Positions 53,886-63,836 of a stretch of 64,000 nt of DNA are shown here, piece after piece; position 1 is the first letter of the stretch; each line of letters opens with the position of its first letter. The position numbers were made by a program, and so were the translations under genes. Source of the DNA: Streptomyces sp. Y2F8-2 (GTDB lineage: Bacteria > Actinomycetota > Actinomycetes > Streptomycetales > Streptomycetaceae); assembly GCF_014905555.1 (NCBI RefSeq), contig NZ_BNGS01000002.1:930001-994000 (forward strand). Reading direction: 5' to 3'. The notes beneath the pieces were generated by a model. It was not told the origin of the DNA, did not search any database, and was given only the letters and a program-made list of their open reading frames with translations.

Positions 53886-56654
53886 GTGTCGGACAACGAA
53901 CTGTTCGGCAGGAGCAACGAACTGGTGGCTCTGGGCGCGCTCGTCGACGGCCTGCCCGAGGAGGGCGGGGCGCTCGTGGTGCGCGGCGCTCCCGGCATCG
54001 GCAAGTCCGCGCTCCTGTCGTGGGCCGCGCACCGGGCGGAGCGCTCGGGTGTCACCGTACTCACCGCGTCAGGGGTGGAGGCCGAGACCCATCTGCCCTT
54101 CGCCGGGCTGTACCAGCTGACGCGGACGATGCTCGACCGGGTTCCAGGTCTGCCGCCGGTACAGGCGGAGGCGCTCCTGGGTGCCTTCGGAATGACCGAG
54201 GCGCCCCCCACGGGGCATGCCCCACAGCTTTTCATGATCGCCCTGGCTACGCTCGACCTGCTCGGCGAAGCGGCCGCCCATGCGCCCGTGCTGCTCATTG
54301 TCGACGACGTGCAGTGGCTCGACCCGCCGACCCTGGACGTTCTCGCGTTCATCGCCCGGCGCCTCGGCCGTGAGCCCTTGGGGATGCTCCTGGCCATCCG
54401 CGACGGGCACCCGACATGCCTGGACACCCTCGCGCTGCGCGAGCTCCGGCTCCACCCCCTCACCACGGTCGATGCCGGGGCGCTCCTGGACGCCGTGGAG
54501 CCGCGGCTGGAACCCCCGCTCCGGCACCGGGTGCTCGACGCGGCCGCGGGCAACCCTCTGGCCCTCATCGAACTTCCTGCCGCGCTGCGCGAGCGCGAAG
54601 CCTCGGCCGAGGCCCTGACCTCCTCAGCCGTTCCCCTCACCTCACGTCTGGAACGCGCATTCGCCTCCCGGCTGCTCGACCTGCCGTCCGACACGCGGAG
54701 CGTGCTGCTGGTCGCGGCCTCCGACGACGACGGCGCGCTGGGCGAGGTCCTCGCGGCCGCTTCGGTACTGGCGGGCTTCGACATATCGCCGGAATCCTTG
54801 TCTCCCGCGGCGGACATCGGCCTGGTCACGGCGGACGAATACCGGATCCGGTTCTGCCACCCGCTCGTGCGGTCGGCGGTGCTGCAGGCCGCCTCGCTCG
54901 CCGAGCGCCTCGCCGCGCACGACGCACTGGCCGCGGTCCTGGACGGTCAGTCCGACCGCCGGACCTGGCACAGGGCCGCGGCCACGGGCCGACGGGACGA
55001 ATCCGTAGCCGTGGAACTGGACCGGACGGCTGCCGGAGCGGAGGCACGGGGTGCGCCGGCCGTGGCCCTGGCGGCCCTCGAACGGTCCATCGCGCTCGGC
55101 GAGAACCCGTCGCGCATGGGAAAGCGCCTGGTCAAAGCGGCGGAACTGGCCCTCGAACTCGGCAGGACGAATCAGGCTGCGGCCCTTGTGCAGTCGGCGG
55201 CACCGCTTGCGGCCGACGTGCCGGAGCGGGCGCGCACGGTACTGGTGGGCGAGGGCTTCGACATCGATGTGTCGACCAGCGTGCCGCGTCTGCGCCTGCT
55301 CATCACCACGGCGGAGGAGGCGGCGTCCGCCGGTGATCCCGAACTCGCGCTCCGGCTTCTGCGGGCCGCCGCTCGACGATGCTGGTGGTTCGACCCGGGG
55401 GTTGCTCTGCGCGAGCGTGTGGTGGCCGCGGCCGAGCGGCTGCCGGTGCCGGAACTGCACCCCGACCTCCTGTACGTCCTGGCCTTCGCCACCCCGCTGG
55501 AGCGTGGCGCGACGGTGATCGAGCGGTTCGAGCGGCTGGAGAGCGAGGGCGGCTACGACGCCCTGGCCGCCGCCACGCTCGGTGCCGCGGCCACGGCCAT
55601 GGGCGGATACGACCACGCGGTGCGCTTCCTCCGGCACGCGGCGGCCGGTCTGCGGGCCCAGGGGCGGCTGGGGCTGCTGGCGCAGACCCTGGTGTCGCTG
55701 TCGTTCGCCTCGGCGCACATCGTGGACCGGGAGTCGGGCCTGCCGAGCGTGGCCGAGGCCATCCGGCTCGCGGAGGAGACCGTCCAGGCCCGTTGGCTCA
55801 CCGGTGCACTCATCGCGAAAGCGCACTTCTCGGCGGTGCTCGGTGACCTGGAGACGGCGCAGACCGCCATCGAGGAGGCCGAACGCCAGACACTCGCCCT
55901 GGCGAACCCGTCGAACCTCGCCTTCATCCAGATCACGCGAGGGCTGATCGGGCTCGCGGCCGGCCGTCATGCGGAGGCGTTCGCCTGTGTGTGGCGGGTC
56001 TTCGACCCCGCGGACCCCGCGCACCATCCATATCTCCAGACCGTAGCGATCCCGGTGCTCGCCGAGGCCGCCGTGAGCGACGAGAACAGGGCCGCCGCGC
56101 GCGGCGTCCTCCGTCCTCTCGCCGCGGCGGCCGCGGCCACCACGGCGCGGATGATCCGGGCGAACCTCGGGTTCGCGCACGCCCTTCTGGCCGACGACGA
56201 GGACGCCGAGGCATCGTTCCGGTCGGCGCTCGCTCTGGACCATTCCGTTGATCCCTTCACGCGGGCCCGCCTCCTGCTCGCCCACGGCGCATGGCTGCGT
56301 CGTAGGCGCCGGGTCATGGAGTCCCGGGTACCCCTGCGGATCGCCAGGGAGTGCTTCGCCTCGCTGGGGACCCGACCGTGGTACGAGCGGGCCTGCCAGG
56401 AACTCCGTTCCGCCGGCGAGGCGGGTGTGCCCGACAAGGGGGGCGCCCAGAGCGATCACGCCCCCTGGGAGCTGCTGACGCCGCAGGAACTGCAGATCGC
56501 GCAGCTTGCGGCGACGGGGCTCTCCAACCGGGAGATAGGCCAGCAGCTCTACCTCTCCCACCGCACCGTCGCAGCGCACCTGTACCGGATCTATCCGAAG
56601 CTGGGGATCACCTCCCGTGGCCAGTTGCGGGAGAAGCTCCAGCCGGACGGGTGA
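53886..56654 (+). CDS. Large ATP-binding LuxR-family regulator (LAL type) 2
   Basis: The protein has 922 residues. Walker A VVRGAPGIGKSALLSW is near 36, Walker B VLLIVDDVQWLDPP near 140, and helical TPR-like repeats fill the middle. The C-terminal helix-turn-helix is LTPQELQIAQLAATGLSNREIGQQLYLSHRTVAAHL. It is the second LAL regulator in 6 kb but is not a close copy of the first. The GTG at 53886 was chosen because homology begins at ELFGRSNELVALG; longer in-frame starts upstream overlap the AraC copy 2 start and are unlikely. Confidence 0.88.
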   Translation: MSDNELFGRSNELVALGALVDGLPEEGGALVVRGAPGIGKSALLSWAAHRAERSGVTVLTASGVEAETHLPFAGLYQLTRTMLDRVPGLPPVQAEALLGAFGMTEAPPTGHAPQLFMIALATLDLLGEAAAHAPVLLIVDDVQWLDPPTLDVLAFIARRLGREPLGMLLAIRDGHPTCLDTLALRELRLHPLTTVDAGALLDAVEPRLEPPLRHRVLDAAAGNPLALIELPAALREREASAEALTSSAVPLTSRLERAFASRLLDLPSDTRSVLLVAASDDDGALGEVLAAASVLAGFDISPESLSPAADIGLVTADEYRIRFCHPLVRSAVLQAASLAERLAAHDALAAVLDGQSDRRTWHRAAATGRRDESVAVELDRTAAGAEARGAPAVALAALERSIALGENPSRMGKRLVKAAELALELGRTNQAAALVQSAAPLAADVPERARTVLVGEGFDIDVSTSVPRLRLLITTAEEAASAGDPELALRLLRAAARRCWWFDPGVALRERVVAAAERLPVPELHPDLLYVLAFATPLERGATVIERFERLESEGGYDALAAATLGAAATAMGGYDHAVRFLRHAAAGLRAQGRLGLLAQTLVSLSFASAHIVDRESGLPSVAEAIRLAEETVQARWLTGALIAKAHFSAVLGDLETAQTAIEEAERQTLALANPSNLAFIQITRGLIGLAAGRHAEAFACVWRVFDPADPAHHPYLQTVAIPVLAEAAVSDENRAAARGVLRPLAAAAAATTARMIRANLGFAHALLADDEDAEASFRSALALDHSVDPFTRARLLLAHGAWLRRRRRVMESRVPLRIARECFASLGTRPWYERACQELRSAGEAGVPDKGGAQSDHAPWELLTPQELQIAQLAATGLSNREIGQQLYLSHRTVAAHLYRIYPKLGITSRGQLREKLQPDG

Positions 56655-56696
56655 GCCCCGGACGCCGGCGGCCGCGGACCGCACCCCCGGTCCGTC

Positions 56697-57311
56697 TCAG
56701 TCGAAGCGCAGGTCGGAGAGCTGCCGTTCGAGCGCGGTGATGTCGTCCTCGGGTGTCTTCTCGGCAGGGCGGGCGGCCACCAGGGCGGCCAGTTCGCCGG
56801 CCGCCCGCCGTACGCGCGCGGGCAGTCCCTCGGTGTACTCGTCACCGCTGGACCCCCAGTCCTCGGACGCCGCGTACACCGCGGTGGGGACGACGGCCGC
56901 GCGCAGGTAGGCGAAGAGCGGGCGCAGGGCGTGCTCCAGGACCAGGGAGTGGCGGGCCGTGCCTCCCGTCGCCCCGATCAGGACCGGCTTCCCGGTGAGG
57001 GCGTCCGGGTCGATCAGGTCGAAGAAGGACTTGAACAGCCCGCTGTAGGAGGCGGTGAACACGGGGGTCACGGCGATCAGGCCGTGGGCGCCCGTCACCG
57101 CGTCGACGGCGGTGGCCAGTTGGGGCGACGGGAAGCCGGTGACGAGGTTGTTGGCGACGGCGACGGCCAGTTCCCGCAGCTCGATCACCCCCGTCTCCAC
57201 CTCGTGGCCCAGGGCGGCGAGTTCACCGCGGGCCGACTCGGCGAGCCGGTCGGCGAGCAGGCGTGTGGACGACGGGGTGCTCAGCCCCGCGGACACGGCG
57301 ACGAGCTTCAT
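56697..57311 (-). CDS. NADPH-dependent FMN reductase (LLM partner, CE1759 type)
   Basis: The protein has 204 residues and a flavodoxin-like fold: KLVAVSAGLSTPSSTRLLADRL at the start and GLIAVTPVFTASYSGLFKSFFDL. This pattern fits the NADPH-dependent FMN reductases paired with luciferase-like monooxygenases (CE1759 family). Its ATG overlaps the LLM stop by 4 bp, so the two are coupled and it should supply reduced flavin. Confidence 0.87.
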   Translation of the reverse strand: MKLVAVSAGLSTPSSTRLLADRLAESARGELAALGHEVETGVIELRELAVAVANNLVTGFPSPQLATAVDAVTGAHGLIAVTPVFTASYSGLFKSFFDLIDPDALTGKPVLIGATGGTARHSLVLEHALRPLFAYLRAAVVPTAVYAASEDWGSSGDEYTEGLPARVRRAAGELAALVAARPAEKTPEDDITALERQLSDLRFD

Positions 57312-58393
57312 GCGGCGGACACCTCCTGGACGGAACGCAGGGACTTGTGGGTGGGAGCGTCCGGCACGTCGGCCGGGCGGCCGATCGCGAACTCCTTGCG
57401 CAGCACGGGCACCACCTCTTCACCGAGGATGTCGAGCTGCTCCAGCACGGTCTTCAGGGGCAGCCCCGCGTGGTCCATCAGGAACAGCTGCCGCTGGTAG
57501 TCGCCGACGGTCTCACGGAAGGACAGCGTGCGTTCGATGACCTGCTGGGGAGAGCCCACCGTCAGCGGGGTCTGCTCGGTGAACTCCTCCAGGGACGGCC
57601 CGTGCCCGTACACGGGCGCGTTGTCGAAGTACGGCCGGAACTCCCGTACGGCGTCCTGGGAGTTCTTCCGCATGAACACCTGCCCGCCGAGACCGACGAT
57701 GGCCTCCTCGGGGCGACCGTGCCCGTAGTGGGCGTACCGCCGCCGGTAGAGCTGGACCATGCGCCTGGTGTGGTCGGCGGGCCAGAAGATGTTGTTGTGG
57801 AAGAAGCCGTCGCCGTAGAAGGCGGCCTGCTCGGCGATCTCCGGGGAGCGGATGGAGCCGTGCCAGACGAACGGCGGAACGCCGTCCAGCGGGCGGGGCG
57901 TGGACGTGAAACCCTGCAGCGGCGTGCGGAACTTGCCCTCCCAGTTCACCACGTCCTCGCGCCACAGCCGGCGCAGCAGGGCGTAGTTCTCCTTGGCGAG
58001 GTTGATCCCCTGCCGGATGTCCTGCCCGAACCACGGATACACCGGGCCGGTGTTGCCGCGCCCCATCATCAGGTCCACCCGGCCGTCCGCGAGGTGCTGG
58101 AGCATCGCGTAGTCCTCGGCGATCTTCACCGGGTCGTTGGTGGTGATCAGTGTCGTGGCGGTGGACAGGATCAGCTTCTCGGTACGGGCGGCTATGTGGC
58201 CGAGCATCGTCGTCGGCGAGGACGGCACGAACGGCGGGTTGTGGTGCTCGCCCGTCGCGAAGACGTCCAGGCCGACCTCCTCCGCCTTCAGCGCGATGGC
58301 GACGATCGCCTTGATGCGTTCGTGCTCCGACGGAGTACGGTCGTTGGTCGGATCAGGGGTGACGTCCCCCACCGAGAAAATTCCGAACTGCAT
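57308..58393 (-). CDS. LLM-class flavin-dependent oxidoreductase (CE1758 type)
   Basis: The protein has 361 residues and a luciferase-like TIM barrel: MQFGIFSVGDVTPDPTNDRTP, then EVGLDVFATGEHHNPPFVPSSP and VDLMMGRGNTGPVYPWFGQD. It is the oxygenase of a two-component flavin system using FMNH2 from the reductase encoded directly downstream. The substrate is unknown. The start at 58393 is just before the conserved MQFGIFSVGD. Confidence 0.88.
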   Translation of the reverse strand: MQFGIFSVGDVTPDPTNDRTPSEHERIKAIVAIALKAEEVGLDVFATGEHHNPPFVPSSPTTMLGHIAARTEKLILSTATTLITTNDPVKIAEDYAMLQHLADGRVDLMMGRGNTGPVYPWFGQDIRQGINLAKENYALLRRLWREDVVNWEGKFRTPLQGFTSTPRPLDGVPPFVWHGSIRSPEIAEQAAFYGDGFFHNNIFWPADHTRRMVQLYRRRYAHYGHGRPEEAIVGLGGQVFMRKNSQDAVREFRPYFDNAPVYGHGPSLEEFTEQTPLTVGSPQQVIERTLSFRETVGDYQRQLFLMDHAGLPLKTVLEQLDILGEEVVPVLRKEFAIGRPADVPDAPTHKSLRSVQEVSAA

Positions 58394-58571
58394 GGGGGCC
58401 TCTTCGTTCCGGCAACTGTGTGGGTTCCAGAAATGTAGGCACCGGTCGGACGGTCGCCATGCCTGTGCGTGCAGGGGAGCTTGCCCACCAGCGCCCACTC
58501 CGGCCCGACGTGGGCGGGCCGCGCTCCGTCCGACCCCGAGTGGGCAGCGTCGGACACCGGCCGGAGACATG

Positions 58572-58611
58572 CGTGAGCCGGGCCGCCTTCGTCACGGCGG
58601 CCCGGCTCACG
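58572..58611 (-). terminator. Terminator of the chloroperoxidase-like gene
   Basis: CGTGAGCCGGGCCGCC (58572-58587) pairs perfectly with GGCGGCCCGGCTCACG (58596-58611) around an 8-nt loop, just past the stop codon. Confidence 0.9.
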
Positions 58612-58616
58612 TCGGG

Positions 58617-59642
<1,026 letters not shown>

Positions 59643-59720
59643 TTATTGACATGGACACTTCCCATGAGTGGTTGCCCGCTGTACCACATGAGAGCCGGCT
59701 TTCCCGCTCTGGGAGGTTTC

Positions 59721-60515
59721 GTGAGACGCATCAAGTCGCTGTCAGCCCTTGCCACGCTGAGCCTCGCGATCATGTTCAGCCTGGTACTCACCGGTCCGGC
59801 GCATGCCGCCGGACCCGCGTACGTCGCGCTGGGAGACTCGTACTCGGCGGGCAACGGCGCGGGAAACTACGACAGTTCGAGCGCCGGCTGCCACCGCAGC
59901 TTCAGCGCCTACCCCTACCTGTGGAAGAACGCCCACGCGCCGTCCTCGTTCGCCGACACCTCCTGCTCGGGCGCGGCCACCACGGATGTGACGGGCGGCC
60001 AGCTCGGCCCGCTGAACTCCGGCACCGGGCTCGTCTCGCTCACCGTGGGCGGCAATGACGCGGGCTTCTCGGACGTCATGACCACCTGTGTGACCGGCTC
60101 GGACGCCGACTGCGTCAACCGCGTCGACCAGGCCGAGAGCTACGCCCGGAACATCCTGCCCGCCCGCCTGGACGCCACCTACGACGCGATCCGCGCCAAG
60201 GCGCCCAACGCCAAGGTGGTCGTGCTGGGTTACCCGCACATGTACACCCTCGACGTCTTCTGCGTCGGCCTCAGCGACACCAAGCACCGCAAGATCGACG
60301 AGGCCGCGGACGTCCTGGACGGCGTCATCGCCGGCCGGGCCGCCGCCCACGGCTTCGTCTTCGGCGATGTGCGCACCACCTTCAAGGGCCATGAGCTGTG
60401 CTCCGGCGACGACTGGCTGCACTCCCTGGTGGCCTCACCGAGCTGGGAGTCGTACCACCCGACCGCCACCGGGCACGCGAACGGCTACTACCCCGTCCTC
60501 AACGCCAACAGCTGA
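59721..60515 (+). CDS. Secreted SGNH-family lipase/esterase
   Basis: The protein has 264 residues. The signal (LSALATLSLAIMFSLVLTGPAHA) is followed by AYVALGDSYSAGNGAG (Ser), LVSLTVGGNDAGFSD and a C-terminal SYHPTATGHANGY (His). The cysteines and overall pattern match the extracellular lipase of Streptomyces rimosus. It should hydrolyse lipid or short ester bonds outside the cell. GTG at 59721 follows GGGAGG with short spacing; an ATG at 59688 is an alternative. Confidence 0.88.
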   Translation: MRRIKSLSALATLSLAIMFSLVLTGPAHAAGPAYVALGDSYSAGNGAGNYDSSSAGCHRSFSAYPYLWKNAHAPSSFADTSCSGAATTDVTGGQLGPLNSGTGLVSLTVGGNDAGFSDVMTTCVTGSDADCVNRVDQAESYARNILPARLDATYDAIRAKAPNAKVVVLGYPHMYTLDVFCVGLSDTKHRKIDEAADVLDGVIAGRAAAHGFVFGDVRTTFKGHELCSGDDWLHSLVASPSWESYHPTATGHANGYYPVLNANS

Positions 60516-60536
60516 TCGCAGGCGAGCCGCCCGAGC

Positions 60537-60565
60537 GTCCGGCGCCGGACGGTCCGGCGCCGGAC
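60537..60565 (+). terminator. Tandem palindromes after the lipase gene
   Basis: The self-complementary 14-mer GTCCGGCGCCGGAC occurs twice (60537-60550, 60552-60565), 21 bp after the stop codon, and would form strong hairpins. Confidence 0.6.
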
Positions 60566-60593
60566 CAGTGGCGCACCTCACAACACTTCAGCG

Positions 60594-60603
60594 GTTGCGC
60601 AAC
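60594..60603. promoter_or_regulatory. GTTGCGCAAC palindrome, copy 1
   Basis: A perfect 10-bp palindrome 14 bp before the start of the 76-residue gene. The same decamer, followed by T in both cases, occurs at 61190-61199. Probable operator. Confidence 0.45.
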
Positions 60604-60617
60604 TCTAAAGTTCAGGC

Positions 60618-60848
60618 ATGGATCTTCATGTCGCTACGAAGTGGGAGACGGCGGTGCTCGCCGGAGGGCCGGCCGACGGCCTGCGCATGCAGGTCGCGGG
60701 CCGGCCCTCGGTGCTGCAGGTGACGTACCCATGCCGGGTGGAGTCCCCGGCGGACGGCGTACGCGTGGAGGCGCTGTACGTCTACCGGCGCCAATTGGGT
60801 GTGAACAGCGAGCCGCTGGCCTACGGCTACGACAGCGCCAGCCCCTGA
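60618..60848 (+). CDS. Small hypothetical protein
   Basis: The protein has 76 residues, starting MDLHVATKWETAVLAGG. It has no membrane segment and one cysteine (VTYPCRVE), with a beta-strand-rich look (VLQVTYP, VRVEALYVYRRQL). No family is recognised. Its stop is 12 bp from the convergent tatA-like stop. The shared palindrome suggests joint control with that gene. Confidence 0.6.
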   Translation: MDLHVATKWETAVLAGGPADGLRMQVAGRPSVLQVTYPCRVESPADGVRVEALYVYRRQLGVNSEPLAYGYDSASP

Positions 60849-60860
60849 CGGGCGCGGCCT

Positions 60861-61118
60861 TCAGCCGGCAGCGGCCGACGGCCGCTCCGTGGCCGTCTCC
60901 GCGGAGGTCCGCACGGCCGTCGGCTCCACCGGAGTGGGCGCGGAGGCGGCGGGCGCGGACGCGTTCTCGTCCTTCATCGCCTTCGCCTCGCTCTTGAGGA
61001 TGCGCATCGACTTGCCGAGCGCCCGGGCGGTGTCCGGGAGCTTCTTCGAGCCGAACAGCACGATGACGACGATCGCCACGATCAGCAGGTGCCAGGGTTC
61101 CAGTCCGTTACGGAGCAT
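60861..61118 (-). CDS. tatA: Sec-independent translocase subunit TatA-like protein
   Basis: The protein has 85 residues. One membrane segment ([43 protein letters not shown]) with FG at the end and an amphipathic helix after it is the TatA/E pattern; an Ala/Pro/Thr tail follows. It would form the Tat pore. No tatB or tatC is near; Streptomyces have a main tatAC elsewhere, so this may be an extra copy. The ATG at 61118 is 71 bp from the palindrome at 61190. Confidence 0.88.
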   Translation of the reverse strand: MLRNGLEPWHLLIVAIVVIVLFGSKKLPDTARALGKSMRILKSEAKAMKDENASAPAASAPTPVEPTAVRTSAETATERPSAAAG

Positions 61119-61189
61119 GACGCGCCCGCCCTTCCTCGCGTCGGCCGAGGACGCCTCTCGCCGCTCGCCCGTGCCATGTTGGTTGCTAC

Positions 61190-61199
61190 GTTGCGCAAC
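61190..61199. promoter_or_regulatory. GTTGCGCAAC palindrome, copy 2
   Basis: A perfect 10-bp palindrome upstream of the tatA-like gene, identical to copy 1. The ArsR-type regulator upstream of the P-type ATPase is a candidate binder, by position only. Confidence 0.45.
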
Positions 61200-61274
61200 T
61201 GTACAACCCGCGGTCGGCGGCGAAACCGATCCGAAGACGGATCGCGCGGAAACCGACAGAACCCGACCGGCCGG

Positions 61275-63836
61275 TCAGCGCTGCGCGCCGGACCGCCGTT
61301 CGTAGCGCGCTTTGACCGCCCACAGGGCGAGCGCGTACAGGGCGAGGACGGCGGCGAGCAGCAGGTGGTACGTCACCGGCAGCGCGGTCAGGCCGAGCAG
61401 GGAGCCCAACGGGGACAGCGGCAGAAGCAGCCCCACGGCGACCAGACCGGCCGCGGCCCGTCCGAGCGGGCCCGGCGCGCGCCCCTCCGCGACACGCCGG
61501 CCGGACCTCAGCAGCACCATCACCAGGGCCTGGGTGAGCAGGTTCTCCGTGAACCACGCCGAGTGGAACACCGCGTCGTCGTCGAGCGCGTCCGGCCCGT
61601 GCAGCGCGAGCGCCAGGACGCCGAAGGTGGCGAGGTCGGCGACCGCGTTGAGCAGTCCGAAGCCGGTGATGAAGCGCAGGAAGTCACGCGGTCGCAGCAC
61701 GGTGGGCCGGGCGAGGGCCCGAGCCGCGGGCCGGTCGTAGGCGAAGGCGAGCTGGGCCGCGTCGAAGCACAGGTTCTGGGCGAGGACCTGGGCCGGGAGC
61801 ATCGGCAGGAAGGGCAGCAGCAGGCCCGCGGCGAGCATCGCGACGACGTTGCCGAGGTTCGAGGAGAGCGTGACGCGCAGATACGAGGCGATGTTGCCAC
61901 TGGCGCGACGGCCGGCGGCGACGGCGTGGTCGATCGCGGTGAGGTCCTTGTAGGCGAGGACGACGTCCGCGCTCTCGCGTGCCACGTCGACGGCGTCGCG
62001 CGGGGCGACGCCCACGTCGGCGGCGTGCAGCGCGGGCACGTCGTTGACGCCGTCGCCGAGGAAGCCGACGGTGTGCCCGGCCGCGCGCAGGTCGGTGACG
62101 ATCCGGGCCTTGTCCTCGGGGGTGCAGCGGGCGACGACGGTCGCGGCGGCGTCGTCCGGGGCGCCCGCGGCCCGCACCCGGCCGGGGTCGAGGCCGAGGT
62201 CACGGCAGACGCGGACCGCGGTGCCGGGGTGGTCGCCGGTGAGGATCCGCACGGTGACGCCGCGGGCGGCGAGGTCCTTGAGGGCCCGGGCGGCGGTCGG
62301 GGCGAGGGCGTCGCGGAAGGTGACGAAGCCGCGGAAGGTCAGGCCGCGTTCGTCGGCGGCGGTGTAGGGGCGGGTGCGGGCGGGGCGGTCGGCGGTGGCG
62401 ACCGCGAGCACCCTCAGGCCGTCGCCGGCCTCGCGCGCGGCGTGTGCCAGCAGGCGCTCACGTTCGGCGGGCTCCAGCGCGCAGCGCTCCAGTACGTCCT
62501 CGGCGGCGCCCTTGACGACGAGGACGTGCCTGCCGAGGCCGCCGCGGACCACGGCGGTGGCGCGTCGGCGGACCGGGTCGAACGGCAGCGCGGCCACGCC
62601 CTCGCAGTCCTCCCAGGCGCCGTCGGCCGCGTCCAGGATCGCCTCGTCCAGGGCGTCCGGGGCGGGCAGGTCGGCGAGCTGGAGGGTCCACCAGGCGCTG
62701 ACGGCCGCCCAGCGCAGCGCCTCGGGCGCGTCCTTGCCGTCGCCGTCCAGGGCGCGTTCGACCACCGGCCGGTCCTGGGTGAGGGTGCCGGTCTTGTCCA
62801 GGCACAGCACGTCGACGGCACCGAGGTCGTGCAGCGCCGGCAGGCGTTTGACGATCACTCCTTGGCTGCGGGCGAGCAGGGAGGCGCCGCGGGCCAGGCA
62901 GGTGGTGACGATGACCGGCAGCATCTCCGGGGTGAGGCCGACGGCGACCGCGACGGCGAAGGGCAGCGTCTGCAGGCCCCGGCCGCGCAGCGCCGCGCCC
63001 GCCATGAGGACCAGCGGCGGGGTGAGCAGCATGAACCGGATCAGCACCCAGGAGATGCCGTGCACGGACCGGTCGAAGGCGCTCGCCCCCCGCGCGGCGG
63101 GCGTGCCGTGGGCCCGCGCGAACCTGGTCCGGGCGCCCGTGCGGAGGACGAGCGCGGTGCCGCTGCCGGAGGCCACGCTGCTGCCCTGGAAGCAGAGATG
63201 GGGCTGGGCGAAGGGTCCGCCGCCGAAGGCGCCGGGGACGTCGGGCGCGCTCTTGGCGACCGGCGCCGACTCGCCGGTGAGCGCCCCCTGGTGCACGGTC
63301 AGGCCGCCGGCGCGCAGCAGCCGTACGTCGGCGGGGACGAGGTCGCCGGGCGCGAGCCGGATCACATCGCCCGGCACCAGTTCGGCGGCCGGTATCTCGC
63401 GCTCGCGTGGCGCGCGGTCCGCGTCCGGCCGGCGCACGACGGTCGCGGTGGTGGCGACCAGATCGCGCAGCGCGGCCATGGAGCGGTCGGCCCGGTGCTC
63501 GCCCGTGGCGCGCAGGACGCAGCTGACCACGACGAGGGAGAGGATCACACAGGCGGTGCCCCAGGCGGTGACGGTCGCCGAGACCAGGCCGAGGCAGAGC
63601 AGCACACTGGTGAACGGGTCGCGCAGCCCGCGGACGAAGCGCCGGGCCCAGGAGGCCGTACGGGCCTCGGGGAGCACGTTCTCCCCGGCCTCACCGAGCC
63701 GGGCCTCCGCGTCCGCCTCGGTGAGCCCGCGCAGACTGCTCTCCAGGCGGCGCAGCTCCTGAAGGGACGTGGGGCCGGCGGCGCCGGGGTCCGGGCCGGG
63801 CGGGGGTGCCGGCGCCGCGGCGGTCTCAGAGGCCAC
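61275..63836 (-). CDS. P-type ATPase, magnesium-translocating (P3B, MgtA/B-like)
   Basis: The protein has about 853 residues. TGESAPV (dephosphorylation loop), PEMLPVIVTTCLARGA (P3B signature in membrane segment 4), DKTGTLTQD (phosphorylated Asp) and GDGVNDVPAL (hinge) are present, with ten or so membrane segments. It belongs with magnesium-importing ATPases such as MgtA/MgtB. The likely start is GTG 63836, which overlaps the end of the ArsR gene by 11 bp; an earlier GTG at 63872 is possible. The ion is not proven and the ArsR partner hints at another metal. Confidence 0.85.
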   Translation of the reverse strand: MASETAAAPAPPPGPDPGAAGPTSLQELRRLESSLRGLTEADAEARLGEAGENVLPEARTASWARRFVRGLRDPFTSVLLCLGLVSATVTAWGTACVILSLVVVSCVLRATGEHRADRSMAALRDLVATTATVVRRPDADRAPREREIPAAELVPGDVIRLAPGDLVPADVRLLRAGGLTVHQGALTGESAPVAKSAPDVPGAFGGGPFAQPHLCFQGSSVASGSGTALVLRTGARTRFARAHGTPAARGASAFDRSVHGISWVLIRFMLLTPPLVLMAGAALRGRGLQTLPFAVAVAVGLTPEMLPVIVTTCLARGASLLARSQGVIVKRLPALHDLGAVDVLCLDKTGTLTQDRPVVERALDGDGKDAPEALRWAAVSAWWTLQLADLPAPDALDEAILDAADGAWEDCEGVAALPFDPVRRRATAVVRGGLGRHVLVVKGAAEDVLERCALEPAERERLLAHAAREAGDGLRVLAVATADRPARTRPYTAADERGLTFRGFVTFRDALAPTAARALKDLAARGVTVRILTGDHPGTAVRVCRDLGLDPGRVRAAGAPDDAAATVVARCTPEDKARIVTDLRAAGHTVGFLGDGVNDVPALHAADVGVAPRDAVDVARESADVVLAYKDLTAIDHAVAAGRRASGNIASYLRVTLSSNLGNVVAMLAAGLLLPFLPMLPAQVLAQNLCFDAAQLAFAYDRPAARALARPTVLRPRDFLRFITGFGLLNAVADLATFGVLALALHGPDALDDDAVFHSAWFTENLLTQALVMVLLRSGRRVAEGRAPGPLGRAAAGLVAVGLLLPLSPLGSLLGLTALPVTYHLLLAAVLALYALALWAVKARYERRSGAQR

